DNA of 64,000 nt from Saururus chinensis (lineage: Eukaryota; Streptophyta; Magnoliopsida; Piperales; Saururaceae). The first letter of the stretch is position 1; every line of letters starts with the position of its first letter. The notes below the pieces were generated by a model. It saw nothing but the letters and a program-made list of their open reading frames with translations, was not told the origin of the DNA and did no database searches. The DNA lies in assembly GCA_035235625.1 (NCBI GenBank), contig CP141145.1, positions 42,636,668-42,700,667 of the forward strand, in the 5' to 3' direction. The position numbers were made by a program, and so were the translations under genes. Shown in pieces: positions 48,738-61,010 of this stretch.

Positions 48738-50714
48738 TTACTTAAAGAGATAGGGGTCGTCCCAAAAGAAATGCTTTACCTCGGTGAAGAATCTCTTTTT
48801 ATCTTGAGGAGACCAATGGTGGGGAACTTTACCTATCACCAAGTAATTGGCAATGTCGGCATACCATGGAGGATGTGAGATGGCAAAAAGTTGTTCATCG
48901 GGGAATGTGTCTTGGATTGGAATGTTTTCTAAAGAATCAAAAAATTCCAATCTGGAAAGATGATCCGCCACCACATTCTCTACTCCCTTCTTGTCTTTGA
49001 TTGTGAGATCAAACTCTTGGAGTAGGAGTATCCATCGGAGTAATCTGGGTTTTGTATCTTGTTTGCTCAAAAGGTACTTCAAAGCTGCATGGTCAGTAAA
49101 AATGATAATTTGAGAGCCAATCAAGTAAGATCTAAATTTGTCAAGTGCAAATACTACAGCAAGAAGTTCTTTTTCAGTGGTGGAGTAGTTCATTTGGGCA
49201 CTATTTAAAGTTCTACTTGCATAATGAATTACGCAAGGTTTCTTATCTTTCCTTTGCCCTAAAACAGCCCCAACGGCATAATCACTTGCATCACACATAA
49301 TTTCGAAAGGAAGGGTCCAATCTGGGGGCTGCATGATGGGTGCGGACACTAACATGTTCTTAAGCTTTGTGAAAGCTTCTTCACATGCATTTGACCACTC
49401 AAAAGAATGCTCTTTAGATAGAAGATTACACAACGGTCTAGATATCACACTAAAATTCTTAATAAATCTTCTATAAAAACCGGCATGCCCTAGAAAGGAT
49501 CTAACATCTTTTGTGGACTTTGGACTAGGCAAATTAGCAATCAAATCAATTTTTGCCTTGTCCACTTGAATTCCCTGCACAGAAACAATGTGACCAAGTA
49601 CTATTCCAGTAGTAACCATAAAATGACACTTTTCCCAATTTAAAACTAGATTTTTCTCTTCACATCTCACCAAAACTTTTTCTAAGTTATCAAGACAATC
49701 ATCAAAAGAATCACCAAAAATAGAAAAATCATCCATAAAAACTTCCAAAAACCGCTCCACCATGTCACTAAAGATGCTCATCATGCACCTTTGGAATGTG
49801 GCAGGAGCATTACATAACCCAAACGGCATCCTTCGATATGCAAAGGTACCAAATGGACATGTAAAGGTTATTTTTTCTTGATCTTCAAGTGTAATCTCAA
49901 TTTGGTTGTATCCTGAATAACCATCTAAAAAACAATAAAATTGATGACTGGCTACCCTCTCTAGGATTTGGTCCATGAATGGCAAGGGGAAGTGGTCTTT
50001 CCTTGTGACAGAATTCAATTTCCTATAATCTATGCACATCCGCCAACCGGTGGTGACTCTAGTGGGAATTAACTCATCATTAGCATTCTTTACCACTGTC
50101 ACTCCAAACTTTTTGGGGACAACCTGGGTGGGACTCACCCATGGACTGTTAGAAATGGGGTAAATGATACCCACATCTAATAATTTTAGGACCTCTGCTC
50201 TCACTACCTCTTTCATGTTGGGGTTTAACCTCCGTTGCATTTGTCTCACAGGTTTTGCATTTTCTTCCATGAAGATCCTATGTGTACAAATCAGGGAACT
50301 AATCCCCTTGATATCGGCAATGGTCCACCCAATGGCATTCTTGTAATTTCTAAGGACTTCGAGCAACCTGTGCTCTTGCTCCCTATCCAACATTGAAGAG
50401 ACAACCACAGGAAATGTCTCTCCCTCACCAAGATAAGCATATTTAAGTTCAGTAGGGAGGGGTTTCACGTCTAGCTTGGGTGGTTGGACACTTGAGGGGA
50501 GAGGAGCGCTATTAGAAGGAGGTAACTCCTCAAAGCGGGCCTTCCACCTATCAGTATCCAATAATGGAGTTGACTCCAACAAGGAATTTACATCTTTAAT
50601 CATAACATCATCATCAAAGTTAAAATAAGAAAGACATGCTTCAAGAGGGTCAGAAAATGAAGAAATAGTAGACATGTCATCAACAAAACTTTCTAAAAGA
50701 TTCACTTCATGCAC
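48738..50714 (-). CDS. Athila reverse transcriptase-RNase H ORF (658 codons)
   Basis: This long open frame encodes the polymerase core: CIDYRKLN (about 50030), [13 protein letters not shown] (about 49920), [14 protein letters not shown] (about 49810) and catalytic FMDDF (about 49735). RNase H follows with [15 protein letters not shown] (about 49290), [16 protein letters not shown] (about 49160) and a tail ending VADHLSRLE (about 48950). The domains appear intact, but the frame is cut off from protease by a one-base shift near 50710 and from integrase by a stop at 48738. It belongs to the retrotransposon, not to the host, and would copy element RNA in cytoplasmic particles. Confidence 0.85.
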   Translation of the reverse strand: MHEVNLLESFVDDMSTISSFSDPLEACLSYFNFDDDVMIKDVNSLLESTPLLDTDRWKARFEELPPSNSAPLPSSVQPPKLDVKPLPTELKYAYLGEGETFPVVVSSMLDREQEHRLLEVLRNYKNAIGWTIADIKGISSLICTHRIFMEENAKPVRQMQRRLNPNMKEVVRAEVLKLLDVGIIYPISNSPWVSPTQVVPKKFGVTVVKNANDELIPTRVTTGWRMCIDYRKLNSVTRKDHFPLPFMDQILERVASHQFYCFLDGYSGYNQIEITLEDQEKITFTCPFGTFAYRRMPFGLCNAPATFQRCMMSIFSDMVERFLEVFMDDFSIFGDSFDDCLDNLEKVLVRCEEKNLVLNWEKCHFMVTTGIVLGHIVSVQGIQVDKAKIDLIANLPSPKSTKDVRSFLGHAGFYRRFIKNFSVISRPLCNLLSKEHSFEWSNACEEAFTKLKNMLVSAPIMQPPDWTLPFEIMCDASDYAVGAVLGQRKDKKPCVIHYASRTLNSAQMNYSTTEKELLAVVFALDKFRSYLIGSQIIIFTDHAALKYLLSKQDTKPRLLRWILLLQEFDLTIKDKKGVENVVADHLSRLEFFDSLENIPIQDTFPDEQLFAISHPPWYADIANYLVIGKVPHHWSPQDKKRFFTEVKHFFWDDPYLFK

Positions 50715-51172
50715 ATCCTCATCATCATCTCACAGTTTGCCTCGCAAATATTAAAAATGTTCAGTTCCAAAGTCATATTTCCAAAAGAAAGCTTCATAAC
50801 ACCATTTCTACAATTAATAAGAGCATTAGAAGTAGCAAGAAATGGGTGGCCTAATATGACAGGAATTTGAGTACAAGCATTCAAAACTGGTTGTGTGTCC
50901 AAAACAATAAAATCAACAGGAAAGTAAAACTTTTTTACTTGTACTAACACATCCTCAACAATTCCTCTTGGTGTTTTAACTGAGCGATCTGCAAGTTGAA
51001 GTGTAATGCTTGTGGGCTTCAATTCACTAAGTCCCAATTGTTCATAAACAGAATAAGGTAAGAGATTAACACTTGCCCCAAGATCAAGCAAAGCTTTTTC
51101 AATTTTATAATTCCCAATTATACAAGATATGGTTGGACAACCAAGATCTTTATATTTGGGTGGGGTGTTTTG
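50702..51172 (-). pseudogene. Athila aspartic protease region
   Basis: The motif LDLGASVNLLPYSVY (about 51090-51050) corresponds to the DTGA-like catalytic site of Athila proteases. ILGHPFLATSNALI follows near 50830. One-base shifts separate it from gag (near 51173) and from RT (near 50710). Protease would cleave the gag-pol polyprotein. Confidence 0.75.
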
Positions 51173-52937
51173 TTACAAAATTGCACTTACTTGTTCTGTC
51201 AAAAATGCCTTCTTTTGTACATTTAGCTTACGCTTGATTGTACAAAGATCTTTCAAAAATTTAGCATAAGATGGAATTTGTTTAATAGCATCTAAGAGAG
51301 GAATGTTAATCTTCACTTGTTTGAAAATTTCAAGAATGTCACCATTTGGCATCAATTTAGAGGAAGATTGTAACCTTTGAGGAAAAGGAGGAGGAATTGG
51401 AGCAACACAATCAAAGTTGTCAAGTTCATCACCATGTTTAGAATTCAAAGACTCCTTAGGTTCAACAACCTTCATTGGAATGTCTTTGTTAATGACTTTT
51501 CCACTTCTCAAAGTGGTGATGGACTTAGTATGCTCTTCTTGTGAACTTGAAGAATTTAAATTTTTAATTACAAATTGACCTTTAGGATTTGGTTGAGGTT
51601 GAGAAGGAAACTTCCCTTTTTCTTGAGTGCTCAAAGCTGTGGTCAATTGAGTGATAGAAGTCTTCAAGTCATTGATGGCTTGCATTGTTTGGTTGTTGAT
51701 TGTTGCTTGACTTTGCATGAATGTTTGCAATGTGTCTTCAAAAGTCTTCTTATGTGGTGGAACATAATTTGAGGAAGAAGGGGGTACCTGCACATTAGAT
51801 TCATTTCTCCAACTAAAGTTGGGATGATTTCTCCAATTAGGAGTATAAGTTTCAGAATAAGGAGAAGAAAATGGCCTTTTGTAGGTATTCATAGCATTTG
51901 CTTGAGTATGCAACACCTCTTCAAAAGCAGGGATTGTTGGACAATCCTGTGTTTGGTGTCCATCACTCTCACATATACTACAAATATCTTGTGCTTTTTG
52001 AGAAGCTTTAGACATATTTTCCCTATTAATTTCCATAGCCTCAACTTTTTTAGTTAAACTTGTAATTTTTGCTTTTACATCATCCTCTTCTTTAAGAAGG
52101 TACAAGCCCCCCTTAGTTGCCCCATTAGATTTGGTTTTATTACTACTTTCAAATTCATTAGAATCTTCCCATGATTGAGCATTTTCAGCTAACACATCAA
52201 AATAGTCCCATGCTTCCTCAGGTTCTTTACTCAAAAACTCTCCATTACACATCATTTCAACAAATTGCCTCATTTGAGAAGATAAGCCATTATAAAAGAA
52301 ACTAATTGTACGCCATGTTTCATATCCATGATGTGGGCACAACAACAAAAGTTCCTTAAATCTCTCCCAACATTGAAAGAAAGTCTCATTTTCTTTTTGT
52401 GAAAAATTCATGATATTCTTTCGAAGTGTATTAGTTTTATGGGTGGGGAAAAACTTTTTCAAAAATTCTCTTTGCATTTTTTGGCATGATCCAATGGATC
52501 TTGGCTTCAAAGAATTCAACCAATTTTTTTGCCTTTTCCTTTAAAGAAAAAGGAAAGAGTTTTAATCTAATAACATCATTTGAAACATTTTGGTTTGGCA
52601 AAGTTGCACAAACCTCTTCAAACTCTTTTAAATGCAAATATGGGCTTTCTGAATCTAGGCCATGAAATTTGGGTAGTAATTGAATTGCACCCGGCTTGAG
52701 TTCAAAACCGCCTACATTAGTTGGAAAAATCATGTAAGAAGGAGAACTTGATCTAGTTGGTTGCAAATAATCACGCAAGGTTTTAACTTCAATATTTTGT
52801 GCATTATTATCCCCATTATTACTTCTTAGTTCCTCATTAGTTCTTAGATCCTCCATTGTATCAAAATAAAGATAATTTTCAAAAGATTTGTTCACTTTTT
52901 TCAATCGTCCAGAATTATCACGCACCCATGTAAACAT
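51173..52937 (-). pseudogene. Athila gag, one frameshift
   Basis: Two overlapping frames make up gag. 52937-52437 holds the N-terminal part (GAIQLLPKFHGLDSESPYLH), and 52519-51173 holds the rest (ERFKELLLLCPHHGYETW, EPEEAWDYFDVLAENAQSWE, knuckle-like CSICESDGHQTQDC near 51970, TLRSGKVINKD near 51510). A frameshift near 52500 separates them. The EAWDYFDVLAENAQSW block is typical of Athila gag. Gag would build the particle. Confidence 0.8.
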
Positions 52938-53290
52938 GCAACAACAATTTTTTTTTTAATAACAAACGAAAGTAAAAGTGCAAAAATTAAATGACAAAAT
53001 ATTAAAAAGTTAGAGGGTTAGAGGGTTAGAAGTTAATGGACAAAAATTAAAATTGCAAAAATAAGGCCAAAGGCACTATCAAGGTACACGTTTGATCCCG
53101 AAAAATTTTCAGTAGTAACGTGGGTAGTGTCTCCGGTCTCAAAAAAAAGAAAAATTACAGAATTTAAATACTAAAAGTAAATGACATAAAGTAAATGACT
53201 GAATTTAAAGAGTTAGTGTGCAAAAATAAAAGTTAGAGAATTAGTAAAGTTAGAGTGTTTTTTTTCGTAATGGATTCTTGTCACACGTTG

Positions 53291-53311
53291 CAATCCCTGG
53301 CAACGGCGCCA
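53291..53311 (-). promoter_or_regulatory. Primer-binding site of Athila element
   Basis: On the minus strand TGGCGCCGTTGCCAGGGATTG starts three bases after the 5' LTR. It matches the tRNA-Asp type primer site usual in Athila elements, with at most one difference. Confidence 0.8.
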
Positions 53312-53314
53312 ATT

Positions 53315-54552
53315 TGTGTTACGTCTGAAACAAGACTATGAAGAAGTCAAATTCAGATTTATTTTACTTGCCAATTGTAGTAGACAAGGTAGATCCACAG
53401 GGAAAGCCTTGTGCAACAAAGAAAATAGTTACGAAGAAATAGAGAAAGGAAAAATTAAGAAAGAAAGAGTAGAAGAGTATTGAGGTAATAAGAAGTTAAG
53501 AAATTAAGATGAGAAAAACACTAAGGCATTAAGGATCATTGTAACATCTAATGATGTTCTTCATGTATCATGTTATCTCAGTTAGAATCGAATGAAGATT
53601 CTATCTAACTAGAAGATATGAACATTAAAATTAAAACTAAAGATAGAAAATGTTTTGGATAGATGAAGGATAAAAATAATTGTCTCTTCAAGTTTTCTAT
53701 GTATCCAAATCACAAAAGATCAAGAAGGAGAACCTTCAAGCATCTTATGTATCCAAATCACAAAGAAACAAGAAAAAGAACAATGTTAAATCAACATCAC
53801 TTCAAATAAACAATACTTACTTAAACCCATTGATGAAACATGAATTGAACTCCATTAAAATGTTACAAATCACCTCTAGCCTTAGCTTAAGAGCTTAGAA
53901 AGCCATTACAATAAAACTAAAAACAAAATTAAAAAATAAAAGAAAAAATAGGAGAAGAGAGCTCCAAAGAGGAGAGAATCCCCCATCTATCACGTCTACC
54001 CCTCTATTAATAAGAAAAGAAAGGGTTGCTTCAAAGGGGAAAGTCAAATCATATCTTCAGATTTCATCCTGATTGATTGCCTGATTGGACCCATATATCT
54101 TCAGAATTTGGAATTTCTTCCTGAAATAACACTTATAGCCACGGAAGTCTTCTTTTCATTGCCACTAGAATTGTATCAATCCGAATTATACATAAAAAGA
54201 TATGATCGAAATACTAAGGCTGTGTCAATCTGTCTGAATCAACTTCTTTCATAATTTAGTTCTATTCATACAAATCTCAAATTAAATGGGTCCACAAGGT
54301 TGTGTTCGACCATTCCATGCATGTTTAGACCATTAGGAGCCCATTCTTGACTTTTAAATAGCTTTGGGTAGTTGTGCTTCACTTCATATTCCAGTTGGAT
54401 CCTGTTGAAGCCTGTTTAGACATGTAAACTCAATTAAGGTCCAACTAACCTATTCAAAACATAAATAGCCTAAATAAGCAATGAATTAATACAAAATAAG
54501 ATTGCAATTTAAAATTTAAAAACATTTTATTGAACATTATTTAAGTGCATCA
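53315..54552 (-). repeat. 5' LTR of Athila element
   Basis: This is the partner of 45031-46269. The right side CCAAT plus GCCACTCTTGG resumes LTR copy C exactly where the left side stopped. Confidence 0.92.
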
Positions 54553-57500
54553 CCAATGCCACTCTTGGGCAGAAAACATACAGTGCCACTTGGGCAGAAA
54601 TGTACAGTGCCACTCTTGGGCGGAAACATACAACGCTCTCAACAGAGCATCAAACGTCTGGGCTTGTATAGCACACAGACCAAACCAAAAACATACTTCG
54701 CTCTTAACAGAGCATCAAACGTCTGGGCTTATACAGCACACAGACCAAATCAAACATACATCGCTCTCAATAGAGCATCAGACGTCCGGTGCTCTATATA
54801 GCACACAGACAAAAATCCTGCAGGATAACCACCATGGCAAGACACAAGAAGTGCTCAGCTGATTCATTATCGGCTAGCTCAAACACGGAACTTAATCCGT
54901 CGAACCCTCAGGTCTCAAACTCACAATGCTATTATTAACGTTCTCATAATTCAAATTTGAATTAAGTATATTATGCGGTACAATTATGCCACACAAACTC
55001 AGTCCTCGACTGATCAAACTGAAGCTGAGCCCGATCCGAACCCTAGTTCGTCGGTGCAACAGACTTCACTTATTCGTCCAAGCCACAACATAGCTCACCG
55101 TACACAGATCCTTACATACTCATACAACCTCTGACATCCACCTTACGGTCAGACATCTTACTTACATCTTCAAACTGAGCTCCTCACAGCAGATCCCCGT
55201 TATCATCCTCTTACTTAATACCTCACATATTATTCTTACTTTTCACTTCATAATTTGTACGTTATGCTTGTACAATTATGCACGCTCTTATTGTCTAATA
55301 AACCCTTATAAGGCTCCAAGCCTAAGTCTTCTTACTTACCGAACCCCTGACGTACGCTCCAAACCAAACTGACCCATCTCAAATCCTCGCTCCTCAAACT
55401 TACTTTCTCTGTCTTCCGTCATACGCTTACACATCCAACTTCATACCAAACCCTTACCAATCTTACAGTCCATCGCCCATACCTCTGCCCACACAGTCCA
55501 CATACGTAACTTACTCGACATCGCTAACCATCACTAGCGTGTCCAACACACACATATGTAGCACACTAACATATTCGCTAGCCATCACTAGCGCATACAT
55601 CATACACATACATAACCATGCTTACAACTCACATACATACATACATGTACCTCAATGTGGCATAATTCACTATCTTACATCATGCATACATGTCATGATT
55701 TAATATCCAAAACATAGAATCATGCAAGCCTAGCATGCTGCTACTCATTCAAAGCATGTTGTCATGAATTTACGAGTTCAAAGCTCCCCTACCTCGTAAT
55801 CATGACGTTTGATGGCGAGCACACGACGGTGGCGGCGTCGGTGGCGGAGTCGGCGGTCAACACCATTGCCTAACTGAGAGAGCTGCTATCCCGAGGTTTA
55901 GGAAGCGCCGGAACTACACACGGCCAAACAGGGGTGACACATGTCAATGCGAAAAATTCGTGATCCACGGCGGCACACCAGGGGCGGCCGGGAGAAAGAT
56001 CGTGCCAACGAGTGGCAGGTGCGACCAAAGGTCTAGGCGTACACTAAAATTTGACCGGTGGTTGAACCATACCCAATCGGTTACAAAACATCAAAATCGG
56101 CCATGGACAGCACCCAACGGCTTCGATTTCGTGTTTACCAGGGCCCACATAAGGGCGGAGGGTGCGGGCGACACTCAAGGACGTAGGAGAGGTGGACTCC
56201 TATGGTCAAATACAGACGATGGCAGAGCCATCCGTCGGTCAAGCAGTGTCAAAATGGCACCTAAACCCTAACCCGCACGCGCGGCTACTTGCACACGCGG
56301 CCAAAGGAAGAGGGGAGGGCTAGACGGTGTTGGCCCAAAGCTCATAAGGGCGGTAGGGCCATGCCCAAGGGTGGTGACCGACAAAGATGGCCTTTGCCAT
56401 TGTCGTGTCGAGGTAGGCCGACTAGAGGCCATATGGTGTCCGGTGGAGGTAGGACGATCAAAGGGCAACACGTGGTGCTCTCTATAGAGCGGTCAGACAC
56501 AATCGGTAGAGGGGAACCTGGCCCATGCCGAAAGAAGAGGGGCGGTGCCACACTAGGGCGGCCAACCATCCCCAGGCTGAGACCCGCCACACTAAGGTGG
56601 TCCAAGGGTGTTCTACATCCAACGATGCTCGATGGCCCATAACGGGTGGAAAACCCTAGGGGCACAACAACGAACAGGGTTTACTGACGGCTCTGGCCGA
56701 CTCCATCGTGGCCCTAGCAGCCGGGAGGAGCTATCTCTGGCCAAAGTCAACGGTGACACGCCGGACAAATAGCATAGTGGGGAGCAAAGGCTCGGTTTTT
56801 CCAAGTGAGAGCACCCGAGCAAGGGATGCAGATCGGGCTCTGACAAAGTGGAGGGGACGGAGGCTGAACCGGTCCGGATGGGGCTGTCCCTGGGCCATCG
56901 CCAGGCCGGGGCGGAGCCCACAGCGACCGGGTTGGCCTCACCGGCCAACGACAGTGGCGACAACTCAACGAAGAATCCGCCCACAATATGGTGCAAATCA
57001 AACCGGGCGGAGCGGCCAAGGGGGCGACCGAGCTAGCTGGGGGTCGGCCTTGCAGTCACTGGACCGCGGCTAGCAGGACGAAGGCTGGGCAGAGCCGTCT
57101 TCGGCCAAAGGCAGCAACTTCCGGCGCCGGTAGTCCCAAACACACGGGGCCAAAAATAGGGGACCGGATGGAAGTGTCTGGCCGAAGGAAAGAGGAAGGG
57201 CGGAGGTGGAAGTGGAGCTGACCGGTTGGGGGCCGTCCCTGGCTGTCACCAGGCCGGGGCGGAACCCACGATGGTCGGCTGGCCACTGCCGGCCATCACC
57301 GACGGCTACTGTTGAGCAAAACAGTGTGCGCGGTGAAAACAGGGCAAAGGTCGATCTGAGGATGGGGCGGCGGAACGGAGGCCCACCGGGCCGGGAGGGG
57401 TGGCCTCCCGCCGTCGCTAGCCCAGGGCGGAGCCATGGCCGGCTGGTCGGGCCTTGGCGGCCCACGGCGGCGGCTCAGATCGGATCACAGTGAGAGAGGG

Positions 57501-58379
57501 AGAGAAACTGCTTACCAGGGAAAACCAAGGGGAGGAGCAGGCGGGACTGGCCAGGGCGGTGGCCCTGCCGTCGCAGGCCTGAGACTGGCCGAACGGAAGC
57601 CAGGCGAAGCCCACCTGCCACCGCCGGCGCCGTCACAGCACGAACAAAGAGAGAACAGAGACGGACCGGGGAAAACAGGGGAGAGGCGGAGCGGAGGCCG
57701 GGGCGGCGGAAGAGGACCACTGGGGCCGGGAGAGGTGCCCTACCGCCGTCGCCGGCCCAGGGCGGGACCATAGCCGGCCGGCCAGGCCTTTTCGGCTCAT
57801 GGCGGCGGCGGCGGAACAGCACAGAACAAAGAGAAAGGGGCTCAACGGGGAAGGAGGCGGGGCGGCTGTCGGGGCCGGGACGATGGTCCCCCTGCCGTCG
57901 CACGGCCGGGGCGGAGCTAGTGGCGGCGGCCCTTCGGCCCACCGGCGGCCGACGGCGGCTGGGACAGAGAAAGGTCGGAAGGGGGGTGGGTGGTGCACTA
58001 TTCACTCCAGAAATTTCTGGATTGGGCTCGCAATCTTCTCTTCTTTTTTTTTCTTATTTATCCTCTGCAGTTCTGATCTTCAACGATTTTTCATGCCAGA
58101 AGCGCGCGTCGAGGCCCGTAGCCCACGACTGACCCGAGATCCGGCTCTACGGTTACGAATACCAAGGCCACATACGCCGAAGCATCACAATATATCTTTG
58201 AAAATGATCAGATAAAAATAGCAGAAAATCGTAATAAAAATTCGGGACATTACATATTCTCACACCTTCAACCTTTGAACACATCTTATTTCCTTAATAG
58301 AACATGTTGTGCTTCCCATCATTTGGTTTCCTTAGATTGAGCAACCCCTGCATGACAATAAAAACATGGATTGTAGAAT

Positions 58380-59200
58380 CAGAATCAATCCACCATGTAT
58401 TATTATAATGAGAATCAACATAATTAAATTCATAACATACAAAAGACATGAAATTACCTCCTTTCTTGGAAAGCTATTTCTGATATTTAGGGTAATCTTT
58501 CTTCATGTGTCATTTCTTCGTATAGAAAAAGAATTTGGTTTCCTTAGTGATACCAGTAGACTTCATTGACACACTTTTTACAAGTTTTTTTCTTTGGAGC
58601 ACCATGATTTTCCTTCTTTTGTCCTTCTTTTTAGCTTCTCTTGCTTAAGTCTCCCCTCTTCCTAGACACACATACTCAGAAGGTCGTTGACTGACCATTG
58701 AATGTTATGTGTATTGTAAGAAATCTAGAATGACCCATATTGTGCAAGCCGGGACTTCAGAATAAAATGAACTAAAAAGGTGTCCTCAATCTTTATTTTC
58801 ATATTGTTCAACTGATTAGCAATATCATACATCTGCATGATATGCTCCTCGCCCCTTTGTTATCTATTAGCCTCATGGATGACAACTTTAACATTAATAT
58901 GTTATCCAAGGCTTTATCAGAACTCTTAAATTGAGCTTCAATATCTTTCAAAAGTTCTTGAAGTGTAGCGCATTTTGGGATGGATCTCTTAATGCTTTTA
59001 TTTATATGAGACTTCATGAACATCATGCTTAAGTGGTTAGACCGCTCCCACTTTTTGAATGATGCTACCTCACTTGTCATACTTTTTTTCATATGAGTGG
59101 TGGGTACATCCATACGAAATGCCAAATCCAAGTCTATGCACCCTAATAGTAAAAGAATTTTTTCCTTCCAATCCGTAAAATTGTCCCAGACAATAAGGGA
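58380..59200 (-). pseudogene. copia C3 gag and protease start, decayed
   Basis: On the minus strand the gag reads DLAFRMDVPTTH (about 59110), KKWERSNHLSMMFMKSHI (about 59050) and FKSSDKALDNILMLKLSSMR (about 58920), typical of plant copia UBN2-like gag. A damaged knuckle (FFYTKK-stop-HMKKDYPK near 58510) has lost Cys residues. Protease follows as WWIDSDSTIHV near 58400, with Asp in place of Gly after the catalytic Ser. It stops at the copy C insertion (58259); the next residues are at 43700. Confidence 0.8.
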
Positions 59201-60996
59201 AAGTGTTGATTATGGTCAGAAATAAAAGACGGATAAGGTGAAATAAAAGAATAAATAGATACAAACAATTAATAAAGGGCAAGAAACAATATCTTAAGTA
59301 TGAAATAGCCAATGCTAAAACTAAATAGTAAAATTGTGAATCTCCTTTTGGGAAAATGTTACAATCTACACAAAAATTACTAAACCGTATAAAAACAAAC
59401 ATTCATTTTGTTTCATGATTAGGCTAGTGGGTTATACATAAAATATTACAGGAAAATCACACACCCTTTGACCTAGGGATTCACCCATGTTAAAATATAT
59501 AACCCTCCACCCTAGCCTAATTATGTGACGTTAACTACCACCTCCCTTTGGGGCCGGATGATAATCTTTATCACATAATCAAAATTTGATAACAACACAA
59601 TATTTTTATGTATGTGAATCTATGCACCCCATGGTAGCATTCTATATGATTCACAGGTTAAAAAATAAATTAGAATATTTTGGCCACTCCTCAGTCATCT
59701 CAATGGATATAAGTCATCTCAATTTCGTCATCGAGCTTTTGGGACTCAGCTAGGGGTTCCATCATCACACACCACAATTAATAAATATAGTCCACAATCC
59801 ACATACAACCCTTAAAAATAAATAAATAAATTATCCAAGTTGGAAGCTTTGGGCCCATAAAATAGAAAAAAATGTACATTAATTCTTTATGAATGTATTC
59901 GCCTTGAGATGTGGTCCTTTAATTTTGGTGTCGCTTACAATATGTATAATGTACACTCTCTCAAAAAAATTACATAAGTGGTGCACTCAACAATTTTTTT
60001 AAAAAAAGATAAAGCATACAATTACAATTTAATCCCCTGGCTAGCCCATTACTTTAATAAAACCTTTAAATGATAATTAAAACACATTCACATGCAATCA
60101 CAACTATATTAAAAAAACATTCCACAAAAAAATTTCATTTTTTTACCCGAAATTGGGTTAAATCATGTCAACCAACCCGGTTTGCATGTGGGTCAGCTGT
60201 GACCTAGAGCGCAGGTCATCACTGACTTGCATGGGTCTAGGCCGACCCGCACAGGCGGGTCTGAAACAACCTGCCTGTGCAGGTTGTCTTCAACCTCTCG
60301 CCATGGTGAGAGGTCTCAAATCCGGCCAGGTGAATATCTCCGCCTGTCGATGTCCGAGAGAATAGAAAACACACTGCCCGACAGTGGCGATCTTAGATCC
60401 GGCGATATTTCGCGGTGGGAGGAAGCCTTTAGGGGCATTTAAGAAAACGCATAGTGCGAGGAAAAAACTTGGCGACTGTGTGCGATGCCCGCCGGTAACC
60501 TAGGAGGCTGAAGTTTTCTCCACCCAACGATGGAAGTTTAGATCCGGCCCTAATTTCAGAAAACATCGTCCGAAGGCGGGTGTTTCACCCCTTAACAGTG
60601 AAAAGAAAAATAAAGTTTTTTTTAAACGCCTAATTCAAATTTCCTAGAGTATTTTTGCAGTGGCTGCACTAGCCAGATCCATGTCGTGGTAAAACGATGG
60701 CCCTGGTCGGTGCTTGATGGATCATGTGGTAATGACCGAAGCCTCAGAGCAGCTAGAAAACAGAAGCCAACGTGTAGTATAGAGAAATTTTGAATTTTTT
60801 AGCCACTGCCTGACTGTGTCAATGTATCCATAGGGCCAGTGCAATGGCAGCACCGGCCGAAGCCCAACTCCTGGCGGCTGCAGCTGTAGCCAATGTTCCT
60901 ACTCTGGTCAACAGTCTAGCGGCTGTCTGGTGGACCGGCAACCGCCTAGTTACAATGATGACGAGCCTTAAAAAAATTACCGTCATATAAAACCTT
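59201..60996 (-). other. Leader region of copia C3
   Basis: This is the non-coding space between primer site and gag. It is mostly AT-rich, with a GC-rich patch at 60165-60560 containing GGCGGGTCTGAAACAACCTG-like direct repeats; small frames there were not recognised. At nearly 1.8 kb it is long for a copia leader, and an undetected insertion is possible. Confidence 0.5.
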
Positions 60997-61009
60997 GCCT
61001 CAATACCAA
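60997..61009 (-). promoter_or_regulatory. Primer-binding site of copia C3
   Basis: The minus strand reads TTGGTATTGAGGC, adjoining the 5' LTR end at 61011. It resembles the initiator-Met site TGGTATCAGAGC with C-to-T and A/G changes. It fixes the element's orientation as minus. Confidence 0.7.
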
Positions 61010-61010
61010 T

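Larger units (their letters stand above)
45031..54552 (-). mobile_element. Athila-type Ty3/gypsy retrotransposon (9.5 kb)
   Basis: LTRs are 45031-46269 (1239 bp) and 53315-54552 (1238 bp), beginning TGATGCACTT and ending CGTAACACA on the minus strand. By eye they differ at about fourteen positions, mostly transitions, plus one indel, so the insertion is recent. Flanks TCAAT (45026-45030) and CCAAT (54553-54557) form a duplication with one mismatch. A primer site and polypurine tract are present. Gag, protease, RT-RNase H and integrase follow in gypsy order. Gag and PBS types match the Athila group, but no env-like ORF is present. Confidence 0.9.
43706..58254 (+). mobile_element. Family-1 solo LTR, copy C, containing a gypsy element
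   Basis: A perfect 5-bp duplication TATTC flanks it (43701-43705, 58255-58259). It begins TGTAACGCTCGAG and ends TTCGGGACATTACA. Removing the 9.5 kb gypsy insertion leaves about 5.0 kb, which matches copies A and B in length and internal order. The two LTR pieces are 43706-45030 and 54558-58254. The GC-rich block is at 55800-57990; its ORFs are not conserved. It is inserted in the copia C3 pol gene, between protease and integrase. Confidence 0.87.

Noticed and set aside
55960-58215. ORFs in the distal part of LTR copy C
   Set aside because: Same reason: not conserved between copies and explained by base composition.
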